Shown one piece after another: positions 38,941-51,881 of a DNA stretch of 64,000 nucleotides. Each line of letters begins with the position of its first letter. The stretch's first letter is position 1. Below the pieces are notes generated by a model. The model was not told the DNA's origin, ran no database searches, and was given only the letters and a program-made list of their open reading frames with translations. The position numbers were made by a program, and so were the translations under genes. Source of the stretch: Ophiura sarsii (taxonomy: Eukaryota; Echinodermata; Ophiuroidea; Amphilepidida; Ophiuridae); assembly GCA_035610835.1 (NCBI GenBank), contig CM069443.1, forward strand, positions 88,286,690 through 88,350,689, given 5' to 3'.

Positions 38941-39756
38941 CATTTTGTTTTCTTCTGTCACATATAAACTTTAGCCACTACAAGCCGTATTGACCAATGG
39001 TGCTATTTTGGCTCTTTCTATTTGCCTCATATCGCCATTTCCTCTTGACCACCACCTTTCCATTTTAATGGAATTTTTATTCAACATGAAGCCGAGATAA
39101 GGTTGCTTGGGGCGATAGTCCATGTATCATCAATAAGATAGCCCCCAAAATGGTTGGCCCGTAGGGATAAATTTACAAACAAAACCTGAACCATGCACTT
39201 TAATACTTCATACGTTCATGTCAATCTAAACTCTGTCTTGAGGGCCTATATCCTTTGTATGAGTATGATTCTTCGATTTGTAATCCTTGTTAAGGGTCAC
39301 TTTTTCCTTCTTTGAGAATCTGTGGTTTTTGAGAGTGGATTCACACGGATGATTACAACTTTTATACATAAGTGGCCCCACGGAAACATGTGTTATATTG
39401 ATTAGTTACCGAAAGGTTGAGAGGAGGACCAAACTCATTCTTTAATTCTATGAAACATCTTCATAAAGTCACAATAATTTACAAAAGTTTAATGGGCCAA
39501 ACACATTCTATACAGTTACATTTTCATAAGTCACGTTCATCATGCTATTCCGTATAGTATTCTAGGAAAATAGGCATGTGATCAGCCGGCTGTTTATTAA
39601 AATCAAGAAGACCCCCGTCCAACCAGTCAAGGCAAGACGGATGCCTATAATCCAAAAACATGAAAATGCAATTCATAATAATACTAACTTTGTTATATGG
39701 GTTGGTTTAGTCAAACCAAATTCTGTGTTTTGTACGTTACAAACTTCATGTCATAA
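38941..39756. other. Unannotated AT-rich DNA
   Basis: I see nothing recognisable. Confidence 0.4.
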
Positions 39757-39759
39757 TTA

Positions 39760-40171
39760 ACTGCTCAAAAAGGTTTGGAAATTTTTTTCAATCACAATTT
39801 GTTCAAATATTTCGGGATATATTCATTTAGTGTAATATATCATGTAAAAGCAGAAATCAACACTATTTTGTGTTTAAAAATCGATAGATCATCACTACAC
39901 TGTAGTGGTCTATGTAACACTTCATTGAACAGACGACAAAGATGTTCTATTGAGCACAAAATACGTGTTGATTTTGGCACATTCAGATTGTGACCTCCCC
40001 ATGTTCTCAAGCAAGTAACTGAGCACTGGAGCAAGGGATTGCTTCAAATTTGGTATTATTGTAAAGATGAACACATCAGCTTTATATGGATATATAAAAC
40101 TTAATGAACATATCCAGCGATATTTGAACAAATTGTGATTGAAAACAGTTTCCAAACTTTTTTTGAGCAGT
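39760..40171. mobile_element. Tc1- or Harbinger-type MITE
   Basis: The terminal inverted repeats are ACTGCTCAAAAAGGTTTGGA and the inverse, continuing through CAATCACAATTTGTTCAAAT. The flanks are TTA (39757-39759, 40172-40174), which could also be read as TA. Confidence 0.7.
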
Positions 40172-40174
40172 TTA

Positions 40175-40865
40175 GTATCAAACAATCAATACCAAATTTA
40201 AAGCATAGTACCGTTATCATTATAAAATATCAATAAATTAGCATGACTATAGGCATACATATCAGATTTGTAAAAAAATATCAATGATAGTACATTGGCC
40301 GTGATTTTTTTCACACAGAAAACAATGCGCTATATATACTTACTATGTTGAATAGAATAATTATAAAACGTACATGATTACTCGTGCAACCATTAATTGG
40401 ATCCCTAAATCAAGTGAATTCTCTGGCGGTTGCTGCTGCACAACTACACTACTGCTACGATCAAATACGTCGACCGCTAGACTGAGTCCTATTACTTATA
40501 CGCACGCAACTATTCCGAATATTGTGTCACCAGGTAGTAAATTGTCACACGCAAACATGATAAAGGATGTTTGAGAAAATCTCCAAAATAATTTGTCGTG
40601 TTTCACATAATACATAGGCCTATACAATATTTGCCAAACATCACTTCCACATTACAATGTTGTTTATAAATTATAAAGTTCAATATAGTCACAAAATCAA
40701 TCCTTCGCAGTAAGCGTCGTTACTATTCTAATACAAAACTGAAACTTACATAGCTTTTTTATCCTTTTAGTTTGTGTTAACAGGAATTTGTGTTATCCAG
40801 TCATTTTATAATGGTAAAATATAAGCTTGGGACTTGAATAACATTTTGTGTTAACAGAGTTTGTG
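40175..40865. other. Unannotated AT-rich DNA
   Basis: No gene is recognised. TTTGTGTTAACAG words repeat near 40771 and 40845, beside the following TTAA element. Confidence 0.4.
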
Positions 40866-41040
40866 TTAAGGGGGCTGTGCACCTTCAGGTACAGCCTCCG
40901 TTAAACTGCCGTAACTTCTTCATTATTCATTTAATCTATATAAAAGTATACATTTTTTTGCAGAAAAGGGTTCAATGTATCCAACCATGATCATGAAATT
41001 GAATTTTTTTTGAATTTTTTTAAAAAAACACGTTTTTTTA

Positions 41041-41293
41041 GGGGAGGTTAAGTTTTATTAACTAATTTTATTGAACAAACCAAGAGGTGCAACTAACCTA
41101 ACAGAGTATTATGTGCCTTGTGTGTGACCCCCTCTGATACCTTATACCTAACCTAATAGAGTATTATGTGCCTTGTGTGTGACCCCCTCTGATAAGTGGT
41201 AGAATATAAAATAGCGCCCTCACTTGTTTTTGGGATCACATAGCAACTATCATCATGGTGGTCTGTGTGCACAGAGCCTCCCTGGTTCTCTTT
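41041..41293 (+). repeat. 253-bp subterminal direct repeat, left copy
   Basis: From GGGGAGGTTAAGTTTTATTA to CCTCCCTGGTTCTCTTT it appears identical to 48881-49133. It contains two copies of a 59-base unit with GAGTATTATGTGCCTTGTGT and a TATA-like ATATAAAATA at about 41204. Confidence 0.9.
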
Positions 41294-41949
41294 AATTCTG
41301 TACATCAGGCAACTAAAGCCTTATCTCTGATTTCAGGTTTTGTATTAGTTACTGAATTATTATTAGTTATGGTAGGACCTTCAAGCATCAGAGCAGTTTT
41401 CATGCCTAGACTCTGGTGCCCAGGGTAATAGCTATGCACATTCTGCACCCTATAATTTTAAGGTATTTTGACTGCATAATTCTGCTCCCTTGTACCATGG
41501 AATTGTTAGAAAGTCTCTAATAATTCCATGCTTGTACTGACTATGCCTGCCTAAACACTGGTTTTCTCCTATATACATAGTATCAGGCCTGGTGCTAGGC
41601 TCTTGATTTACTACCTAGTCAGTCCTGCACATTCAGTCCTGCACATTTGCCCCTGCCTTTTTGGGCTTAGCTGTACGACACCCTTGTTAATTTTCATCTT
41701 ATATGCCAAACAAGCTCACACGATGCCTGCCAGTTGGACATTCGGGATGAGATCTGTTTCAGGTTTGTTTGGGTCACTGTTGATTTCATTTTATTTATAG
41801 TAAATTGTATTCATGCTAGTATGTATTCATGCTTGTGAACCTAGTATGATCAGCTTGATTCTCATACTAGGGGCCTACCTAAGTTTTGAACCACTTCACC
41901 GGCTATGTACATGCTTCGTTTTTATTTGGTACATTTTTTAACCTACACA
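41294..41949. other. Unique-looking DNA inside the TTAA element
   Basis: No gene is seen. The phrase GATCTGTTTCAGGTTTGTTT at 41751 recurs at about 44017, on the other side of the 81-bp array. Confidence 0.4.
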
Positions 41950-41950
41950 A

Positions 41951-43970
41951 AGGACCATGGTACGACTTAATTGTTACGCCACTGGCTCCCTAAGCACAAC
42001 GTTTATATGGTACGGTCTCTGACCCACGCCATGGACCATGGTACGACTTAATTGTTACGCCATTGGCTCCCTAAGCACAACGTTTATATGGTACGGTCTC
42101 TGACCCACGCCATGGACCATGGTACGACTTAATTGTTACGCCATTGGCTCCCTAAGCACAATGTTTATATGGTACGGTCTCTGACCCACGCCATGGACCA
42201 TGGTACGACTTAATTGTTACGCCATTGGCTCCCTAAACGCAACGTTTATATGGTACGGTCTCTGACCCACGCCATGGACCATGGTACAACTTAATTGTTA
42301 CGCCATTGGCTCCCCAAGCACAACTCTTATATGGTACGGTCTCTGACCCACGCCATGGACCACGGTACGACTTAATTGTTACGCCATTGGCTCCCTAAGC
42401 GCAACGTTTATATGGTACGGTCTCTGACTCACGCCATGGACCATGGTACGAATAAATTGTTACGCCGTTGGCTCCCTAAGCGCAGCTTTTATATTATACG
42501 GTCTCTGACCTACGCCGTGGACCATGGTACGACTTTATTATTACGCCATTACCCCTTAGCGCAACAGTTATATGGTACGGTCTCTGACCCACGCCATTGA
42601 CCATGGTACAACTTAATTGTTACGCCATTGGCTCCCTAAGCGCAACGTTTATATGGTACGGTCTCTGACTCACGCCATGGACCATGGTACGAATAAATTG
42701 TTACGCCGTTGGCTCCCTAAGCGCAGCTTTTATATGATACGGTCTCTGACCCACGCCGTGGACCATGGTACAACTTTATTATTACGCCATTGCCCCTTAG
42801 TGCAACAGTTATATGGTACGGTCTCTGACCCACACCATGGTACGACTTAATTGTTACGCCATTGGCTCCCTAAGCGCAACGTTTATATGGTACGGTCTCT
42901 GACTCACGCCATGGACCATGGTACGAATAAATTGTTACGCCGTTGGCTCCCTAAGCGCAGCTTTTATATGATACGGTCTCTGACCCACGCCGTGGACCAT
43001 GGTACGACTTTATTATTACGCCATTGCCCCTTAGCGCAACAGTTATATGGTACGGTCTCTGACCCACGCCATGGACCATGGTACGACTTAATTGTTACGC
43101 CACTGGCTCCATTAGAGCAACGTTTATATGGTACGGTCTCTGACCCACGCCATGGATTATGGTACAACTTAATTGTTACGCCATTGGCTCCCGAAGCGCA
43201 GCATTTATATGGTACGGTCTCTGACCCATGCCATGGACCATGGTCTGACTTAATTGTTATGCCACTGGCTCCCTAAGCGCACCGCTTATATGATACGGTC
43301 TCTGACCCATGCCATGGACCATGGTACGACTTAATTGTTACGCCATCTGCTCCCTAAGCGCACCATGGTACGACTTAATTGTTACGCCATTGGCTCCCTA
43401 AGCGCACCGTTTATATGGTACGGTCTCTGACCCACGCCATGGACCATGGTACGACTTAATTATTACGCCATTGGCTCCTTTAGCAAGCGCAATGTATATA
43501 TGGTACGGTCTCTGACCCACGCCATGGATTATGGTACGACTTAATTGTTTTGCCATTTGCTCCCTAAGCACAACTTTTATATGGTACGGTCTCTGACCCA
43601 CGCCATGGACCATGGTACGACTTAATTGTTACGCCATTGGCTCCCTAAGCGCAACGTTTATATGGTACGGTTTCTGACCCATGCCATGGACCATGGTACG
43701 ACTTAATTGTTACGCCATTGCCCCATAGCGCAACATTTATATGGTACGGTCTCTGACCCATACCATGGACCATGGTATGACTTAATTATTACGCCATTGG
43801 CGCCCTTAGCAAGCGCAATGTATGGTACGGTCTCTGACCCACGCCATGGATTATGGCACGACTTAATTGTTTCGCCATTGGCTCCCTAAGCGCAACGTTT
43901 ATATGGTACGGTTTCTGACCCACGCCATGGACTATGGTACGACTTAATTGTTACGCCATTTTGTATATTA
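41951..43970. repeat. 81-bp minisatellite, about 25 copies
   Basis: Units run from CCATGGTACGACTTAATTGT to TCTCTGACCCACGCCATGGA. The junction makes the palindrome CCATGGACCATGG. A three-unit higher-order block repeats at 42376, 42617 and 42851. A related degenerate unit lies at 46340-46545. Confidence 0.93.
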
Positions 43971-44239
43971 TGCCAAGCAAAGTTTACAAATACCAGCAGT
44001 AGGACATCCAGGAAGAGATCTGTTTCAGGTTTGTTTGGGTCACTATTGGTTTTGTACTATTGCTAACTCTTAGTCAGGCTCTGGCACTTGCCCCCTGTGT
44101 GGCGGTCTGCGGTGGGTTGCTTGTATTATGCACCTTTGCCCCTTCCTTCTTGGGCTTGGGTGTACAGCACCTGTGTTTATTTGGCATGTGCTGCCTCATT
44201 CAGGCATGTTTATTCTTACCGGGCGCCAGGCACATCAAT

Positions 44240-46340
44240 TCTATGTCAGCATATTGCCATACCAAATCTATGTCAGCATTTTGGCATATCAAATCTATGT
44301 CAGCCTATTGGCATATCATATCTTTGTCAGCATATTGGCGTATCAAATCTGTAGCAGCCTATTGGCATATTATAACTATGTCAGCATATTGGTTTATAAA
44401 TTCTATGTCAGCATTTTGGCATATCAAATGTATGTCAGCCTATTGGCATACCACCATATCTATGTCAGCATATTGGCATATCTAATCTATGCCAGCCTAT
44501 TGGCATATCATATCTTTGTCAGCATATTAGCATATCAAATCTATGTCAGCATATTGGCATATCAAATCTATGTCAGCCTATTGGCATATCATATCTCTGT
44601 GAGCATATTGGCATATCAAATCTATGTCAGCCTACTGGCATCTTTGTCAGCCTATTGGCATATATCTATGTCAGCATATTGGCATATCAATCTATTATCA
44701 GCATATTGGCATATCAAATCTGTGTCAGCCTATTGGCGTATCATATCGTTGTCAGCATATTGGCATATCAAATCTATGTCAGCCTACTGGCATCTTTGTC
44801 TGCCTATTGGCATATATCTATGTCAGCATATTGGCATATCAATCTATTATCAGCATATTGGCATATCAAGTCTATGTCACCCTATTGGCATATCATATCT
44901 ATGTCAGCATATTGGCATATCATATCTTTGTCAGCATGTTGGCATATTAAATCTATGTCAGCATATTGGCATATCTAATCTATGTCAGCCTATTGGCATA
45001 TCATATCTTTGTCAGCATATTGGCATATCAAATCTATGTCAGCCTACTGGCATCTTTGTCTGCCTATTGGTATATATATATGTGATTTATGTCAGCATAT
45101 TGCCATACCAAATCTATGTCAGCATATTGGCATATCAATCTATGTCAGCCTATTGGCATATCATATCTCTGTCATCATATTGGCATATCAAATCTATGGC
45201 AGCCTACTTGCATCTTTGTCAGCCTATTGGCATATCAATCTATTATCAGCATATTGGCATATCTAATCTATGCCATCCTATTGGCATATCAATTCTATGT
45301 CAGCATATTGGCATATCAAATCCATGTCAGCCTATGGGCATATCATATCTATGTCAGCATATTTTGCATATCAATCTTATGTCAGCATATTGTCATATCA
45401 AATCTATGCCAGCATCAAATTTTTGTCCGCATATTGGCATGTCGATTCTATGTCAACTTATTGGCATATAAAATCTATGTCGGCATATGGGCATATGAAA
45501 TCTATGTCAGCTTATTGGCATATCAAATTTATGTCAGCATATTGGCATATCAATTCTATGTCAGCATATTGGCATATCAAATCTATGTCAGCATTTTGGC
45601 ATATCAAAGCTATGTCAGCCTATTGGCTTATTATATCTATGTCAGCATTTTGGTGTATAAATTCTATATCAGCATTTTGGCATATCAAATGTATGTCAGC
45701 CTATTGGCATACTATATCTATGTCAGCATAGTGGCATATCAAATCTAGGTCAGCCTATTGGCATATCATATCTTTGTCAGCATATTGGCATATCAAATCT
45801 ATTTCAGCCTGCTTGCATCTTTGTCAGCCTATTGGCATATATCTATGTCAGCATATTGCCATACCAAATCTATGTCAGCATATTGGCATATCAAATCTAT
45901 GTCAGCCTATTGGCATATCATATCGTTGTCAGCATATTGGCATATCAAATCTATGTCAGCCTATTGGCATCTTTGTCAGCCTAGTGGCATATATGATATA
46001 TCTATGTCAGCATATTGGCATATCAATCTATTATCAGCATATTGGCATATCAAGTCTATGTCACCCTATTGGCATATCATATCTATGTCAGCATATTGGC
46101 ATATCAAATCCATGTCAGCCTATTAGCTTATCATATCTATGTCAGTATATTGGTGTATCAATCTTATGTCAGCAGATTGGCTTATCAAATCTATGTCAGC
46201 ATATTGGCATACCATATCTTTGTCAGCATATTGGCATGTCAAATCTATGTCAGCATATTGGCATACCATATCTTTGTCAACATATTGGCATACCATATCT
46301 TTGTCAGCATATTGGCATTTCAAATCTATGTCAGCATTAT
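44240..46340. repeat. 26-27-bp minisatellite, about 78 copies
   Basis: Units are TATGTCAGCATATTGGCATA plus TCAAATC, with CTATTGG, ATATCTTTG and similar variants. Because 27 is a multiple of three, long artificial frames appear (a 447-residue one of YVSILAYQI repeats). Confidence 0.95.
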
Positions 46341-48610
46341 AGGTTTCCTAGCTCATTGTTTATATGGTACTGTTGCTGACCCACACCATGGCCATGCTAC
46401 AGCTTAACGGCCATACCGTAATTATCTCATTAACTCATTGTTATATGGTACGGTTGACCCCTTCACCATAAATCGTGGTACAGCGACATCACTACCCACC
46501 CATAGGCTCCCTAGCTCATTGTGTATATGGTACTGTTACTATGGAATGGCTTCTTACTTCTTAGTGCTCACTCAGTCAGCACAAACCACTTATGGCTGTC
46601 CAGGCAAGTGTTCTATGGTCAGATCATCCGGAATGTCTGCCAATTGTTGCATTGAATTATGTTCAGTCCACATGGTATCTTAATCAGTCATTATGGCATC
46701 ACCGACGTTATCAGTCCAGTGTATCGTATACGGTCTAGGATCGGCCCATACACGGGTCAAATTTCACCAGTACAACAACTCAAGTCACCTTTATTACTAT
46801 CCAGCCGTATCGGTTATGCCTCATGGTCAGGAGACACACACTTCTTTGGTCAGAACAGATTGATCATTTTGTAACCATCAGTTGCACATACATTACATGG
46901 TTTTTCACTGAGTTAGTTACGCTCATTCAAGATGGTCGTAGTAAATCATCAGCAACGACTCATTATAGCGAATAGGCACAATGCTTCTCAGTCAATCAAC
47001 ACAATATGTGACTCACCTCTCCTATTATTCACCATCAGTGACATAATGTTTATTCAACACAAATCAGTCATGAATCATCATCGGTTTTGACTAGCACAAA
47101 GCAATTCAGGGTCACTCAGCGCAAATGACTCACAGACAGTTAGCACAATGATTCATGGTCACTCAACAAGTACCATGGTCAATCATCGCATCGTAAGACA
47201 TGGTCAATCCACGTATCTGCTTGTGTAGGCTTAATTTAGGCTGTATACTTAATCAAGGCCTAAAGATCATTTTTGTGCTCAATAAGCGCTCCCATGTCAG
47301 TCACACTCATAGCAGGTCTCTGCCAATTATTGCATTGGATCCTGAATGTCTCTGCCCAAATGACTCATGGACAGTGTAGCACAAGGAGTTATGGTCACTC
47401 AACTAGTACCATGGTCAATCATCTTAATAATAGTAAGACATGTGCCTTCAGTAGTACTAAGGGCCACAATGTGTGGTCAGTCAGCACACAATATCACCCA
47501 TGCCATGCCTTATTAGCCAGCATCACTAGCTCAAATACTAATAGTTAATTATAATCAGTAAACTCATGACTCATGGTCAACCATCAGCAATGACTCATTT
47601 TCTGTAAGGACAGTTGATTCATGGCCAATCAGTGCACATGATGAATGTCACTCCTTTAAGTACCATCAGTAGTTATCCATGGTTGGTCATGAATTATCCA
47701 TACTCAGTCCACACAAACGGCTTGATGTCTTTTAACGTAATCAACACCCATGGTCAATGTGTCACAGGCAGTTTGCACAATCCAATGTCTTGGTGCCATG
47801 CATGTTATCCCACGTGCTGGCAATACGAGTGTCTCATTCTACATATTTACTTGTGGCCAGTTCTCATGGTCAGTCACATTCTCACATGATCAGCTTATTG
47901 CTTATGGCCAATCATCTATGTGTCAGCCCACACAAACGACTTGATGACTTTTAACATGATCATCACACATGGTCAATGTGTCACAGGCAGTTTGCACAAT
48001 CCAATGTCTTGGTGCCATGCATGTTATCCCAAGTGCTGGCAATACAATTGTCTCATTCTACATATTTACTTGTGGCCAGTTCTCATGGTCAGTCACATTC
48101 TCACATGATCAGCTTATTGCTTATGGCCAATCATCTATGTGTCACCCCAACGGTCAGCCCTTTTCAGACATGGTTATTTAGCTCACAGATTGTCAGCCAT
48201 CCCATCTATCTATTATCATTGATACAAGCCAAAGTGCTGGTCGTTCATTAAACATCAGTGGCACTTGAGCTTGATAGTTATAGCTGTAATTAATTGGGTT
48301 AGTCTTTTGGCAAAACCATTGGTCTTCAAAAGCGCTCATATGTCAGTCAGATTCATGGCATCCCTTCACAATCAATGACTTGTGACTCTGCATCCTTGCA
48401 ATAAACCAACACTATTAGCAACGTTGTGCATCATTGGGTTTCAGGTTAGTTGGCCAGCTACCTACATGTATACAAAATTGAGGCCTATTCCTGTTCCCTG
48501 GATTCTATTTTGTTTCATATGACACTGTGTACTCGGTAGTAATTTCTTACAACTGTGGGCCAGAACTCTTGGGCTCTTATACCCTATTACCACATTTTGG
48601 GCTAATTTGG
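46341..48610. repeat. Imperfect CATGGTCA-type repeats within the TTAA element
   Basis: CATGGTCA(A/G)TC and AGCACAA words recur throughout. A 219-bp tandem duplication lies at about 47712-48149 (CACAAACG at 47712 and 47931). No gene is recognised. Confidence 0.6.
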
Positions 48611-48880
48611 GCGATCGGGTCAGCGTTGGGTCCTTCTCTTAGGCCCCATCACGCTTCCACTTCAGTCTGGTCTTTGGGACAATCAGTCTGTCTGTCGCCA
48701 TTACATTGTCTCAGCTGATCTGGACTGGGGGTTGGAGCAGCTACTTCCCCCGTTCCGGCAAATTGGTTTCCTTGTATTCTTGTCTCCCGCATTTAGTGGG
48801 GGAGAGTCCCTGCTTCGGGTGGATTGGTGGGAGCCCCCTTGGGCTTCACATTAGTGGTCCGTATTGGTGCAGTTCAATAA
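48611..48880 (+). repeat. 270-bp direct repeat, copy 1
   Basis: From GCGATCGGGTCAGCGTTGGG to GTGCAGTTCAATAA it appears identical to 49271-49540. Confidence 0.92.
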
Positions 48881-49133
48881 GGGGAGGTTAAGTTTTATTA
48901 ACTAATTTTATTGAACAAACCAAGAGGTGCAACTAACCTAACAGAGTATTATGTGCCTTGTGTGTGACCCCCTCTGATACCTTATACCTAACCTAATAGA
49001 GTATTATGTGCCTTGTGTGTGACCCCCTCTGATAAGTGGTAGAATATAAAATAGCGCCCTCACTTGTTTTTGGGATCACATAGCAACTATCATCATGGTG
49101 GTCTGTGTGCACAGAGCCTCCCTGGTTCTCTTT
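48881..49133 (+). repeat. 253-bp subterminal direct repeat, right copy
   Basis: It is the second copy of 41041-41293, in the same orientation, 7840 bases away. It lies between the two 270-bp repeats. Confidence 0.9.
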
Positions 49134-49270
49134 CCCACCCACTGCCTCCCTATTGGGAATTGTCATTACTCAGCCTCTCTATAGGCTTTCCCATCATTGC
49201 TCTATTCTTTCCTTGGGAAAGTAGCTGTATCTGACGATCGGTAACCGTGAGGTGTTTCTCACGTAAGTGG

Positions 49271-49540
49271 GCGATCGGGTCAGCGTTGGGTCCTTCTCTT
49301 AGGCCCCATCACGCTTCCACTTCAGTCTGGTCTTTGGGACAATCAGTCTGTCTGTCGCCATTACATTGTCTCAGCTGATCTGGACTGGGGGTTGGAGCAG
49401 CTACTTCCCCCGTTCCGGCAAATTGGTTTCCTTGTATTCTTGTCTCCCGCATTTAGTGGGGGAGAGTCCCTGCTTCGGGTGGATTGGTGGGAGCCCCCTT
49501 GGGCTTCACATTAGTGGTCCGTATTGGTGCAGTTCAATAA
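49271..49540 (+). repeat. 270-bp direct repeat, copy 2
   Basis: It lies 660 bases after copy 1 and is followed directly by the palindrome next to the right terminal repeat. Confidence 0.92.
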
Positions 49541-49751
49541 CCCATTTTAGGTTCTGCAAAGATAACTTAAAATATATTTTGTCAAATTTTGTCATACTAG
49601 TTTTATTATATTCCTCATACAATTCCCTAGGAATCGGTTTTTGGTTTTTTGAAAATATTTATTATTTTTTGAATTAGAGACCAAAAACTGCCAATTTTTT
49701 TTTTTTTTACACAATATATCTTGAGTTATCTTTGCAGAACCTAAAATGGGT
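49541..49751. repeat. Palindrome inside the right end of the TTAA element
   Basis: CCCATTTTAGGTTCTGCAAA then GATAACTT is inverted at 49724-49751. The middle is AT-rich. No counterpart exists at the left end. Confidence 0.75.
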
Positions 49752-49945
49752 CAAAAAACTTGGTTTTTATAGTTTTTTCCAAAATGGTCAATTTCATGAT
49801 CATGGTTGGATTCATTGAACCCTTTCCTGCAAAAAAATGTATACTTTTATATAGATTAAATGAATAATGAAGAAGTTACGGCAGTTTTACGGAGGCTATA
49901 CCGAAGGTGCACAGCCCCCTTAACGAGGTTCCACTGTAGTAATTC

Positions 49946-50430
49946 TCGTTATAGCACTATCTGTACAATCATGTTATACACATTCAAATTTCGCTATCTG
50001 TACAATCATCATGTTATACACATTCAAATGTTGCTATCTGTACAATCATCATGTTATACACATTCAAATGTTGCTATCTGTACAATCATCATGTTATACA
50101 CATTCAAATGTTGCTATCTGTACAATCATCATGTTATACACATTCAAATGTTGCTATCTGTACAATCATCATGTTATACACATTCAAATGTTGCTATCTG
50201 TACAATCATCATGTTATACACATTCAAATGTTGCTATCTGTACAATCATCATGTTATACACATTCAAATGTTGCTATCTGTACAATCATCATGTTATACA
50301 CATTCAAATGTTGCTATCTGTACAATCATCATGTTATACACATTCAAATTTTGCTATCTGTACAATCATCATGTTATACACATTCAAATTTTGCTATCTG
50401 TACAATCATCATGTTATACACATTCAAATT
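49946..50430. repeat. 40-bp minisatellite, 12 copies
   Basis: Nearly invariant units GCTATCTGTACAATCATCAT plus GTTATACACATTCAAATGTT begin about 25 bases beyond the TTAA element. The first unit lacks one CAT. Confidence 0.96.
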
Positions 50431-50603
50431 CAATAATGTCATCTAGATTCTGGTACATTAAGTCCCTCTTAGAAATATAAGAAATGCAATCGCAATATTG
50501 TGAACTCCAAATGTGACCAGGCACATCAAAAAAGGACATGTTGTCGGCAAACACAGTTTTGAGATAGATGCCATTATAATATGGAAAGAAAATAATAGGA
50601 AAA

Positions 50604-50790
50604 CTATGCTTCATAAAATCTTATATTGTGATTACGAAGTATTACATTAATAAAAAATATTGATTGGAAATAAAGAGGTGGCTTTTCGATAAAATTTTGG
50701 TCACAACCCCCCCCCCCCCCAAGTGTATCATTTAACCATAATGCAACATTTTCCCAAAAACTATTTATTATAGGGCATAGCCAAAACATA
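50604..50790 (-). pseudogene. LINE (Tx1/L1-like) ORF2 C-terminal relic
   Basis: The minus frame reads MFWLCPIINSFWENVALWL, resembling the H-x-x-W-x-C-x-x-x-x-x-FW segment that ends L1/Tx1-clade ORF2 proteins. A C run at 50707-50720 interrupts it, and a mariner-like element is inserted just upstream on this strand. Confidence 0.5.
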
Positions 50791-50810
50791 CGTTCAATAG
50801 TTCAAAAGTA

Positions 50811-51881
50811 CAGGGTGTCTCAAAAAAAATTACAACGCACCATTAGGCGATCATAACTTCCTAATTAAGTATCTGAATTTTACAATTCAAACGGTAAAAT
50901 GAGGCCAAATTAGTTTTCTACAATTGAAAGAAAACAGCGTTTAATTTTGTTAAGTAATTATGGAGATATCTGTGTTAACGTAAGAGTAGTCACGGAACAC
51001 TTCCATCCAAGTTTGCATATTTTGACAGATTTTCACTTGCGCGGCTGGTTACTTACTCATTAATGTTCAATTGGCCAGCACTGTTTAATACTATGATTAA
51101 AAGTTCAATTTGTGATCTAAGAATACTGAATAATCGATCATAACACTCATAATACCCAGAAACCAAAAACAATACAACTCATTGTAAGGAGAGAGATATG
51201 ACCATACTCTTTTAATGTAAACAAAACATTTATTTTGTTTTCAATTGCGATACTAATAATTTGACCATTATGCCCAAAATTGGCGATAATTTTATAATAT
51301 ACATGATTCCAGCCTTCAAGTTGCAAATGTGAAGACTAGAAGCTTGATAAGTTGTATGCGCGATGTTATTAGATCTTGAACTTGGTTTAATAACGACAAT
51401 GTTCATATTTACTAAAATTACTATAATTTTGTTTCCAATTGTTATAAAAAGATTGAACTTATCCTACAAATTTTAAATTTTACTGTTCTTAAGTATGAAA
51501 TGTGATGAAAATAATCTAGACAACTTTTATTTTATATTTTGTGTTAAACTTTGGTCTCATCTGGCATATTATTTGGTGTAAAATAAAATCTAGAACCATA
51601 AAAACACGTTAATCCATGTCATTTTGTAGAGAAGTATTGATTTCATGTATGTGCTGTCTGAATCACTCAATATGAGCAAACTTGGATGGAAGTGTTCCCA
51701 GACTAATGTTACGTAATTGCTCATTTCTCTAGAATTACTGAACCGAATCACATCCGGTTTTCTTTAAAGTATAGCAAACTATTTTGCCTTTATTTTGTTG
51801 TTTGAGTTGTTCTATTCTGACACTTATTCAGAAAGTTACAATCCTCTAAAGGTGCGTTGTATTTTTTTCTGAGACACCCTG
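50811..51881. mobile_element. Mariner-like non-autonomous element
   Basis: The termini CAGGGTGTCTCAAAAAAAAT then TACAACGCACC and the inverse are flanked by TA (50809-50810, 51882-51883). Its length is 1071 bp. I see no DDE/D transposase motif in it. Its right part recurs at 53595-53873. Confidence 0.8.

Larger units (their letters stand above)
40870..49919. mobile_element. 9.05-kb TTAA-flanked inverted-repeat element without transposase
   Basis: The left (40870-41002) and right (49788-49919) terminal repeats are inverted copies of about 132 bp starting GGGGGCTGTGCACCTTC. TTAA flanks both ends (40866-40869, 49920-49923), as for piggyBac and Kolobok elements. The interior has subterminal direct repeats, an 81-bp and a 27-bp minisatellite and imperfect repeats. 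I found no transposase motif, so it appears non-autonomous. It could instead be two TTAA elements and the DNA they trapped. Confidence 0.75.

Noticed and set aside
44128..45471. A 447-residue open frame
   Set aside because: It is read-through of the 27-bp minisatellite, whose unit is nine codons; overlapping frames are equally long and no domain is present.
41041..49133. LTRs of a 8-kb retroelement
   Set aside because: The 253-bp direct repeats lack TG/CA ends and target duplications, and the interior has no reverse transcriptase; they lie within a TTAA inverted-repeat element.
49860..50480. A 206-residue frame
   Set aside because: It is translation through the 40-bp minisatellite; three frames give permuted versions of the same peptide.
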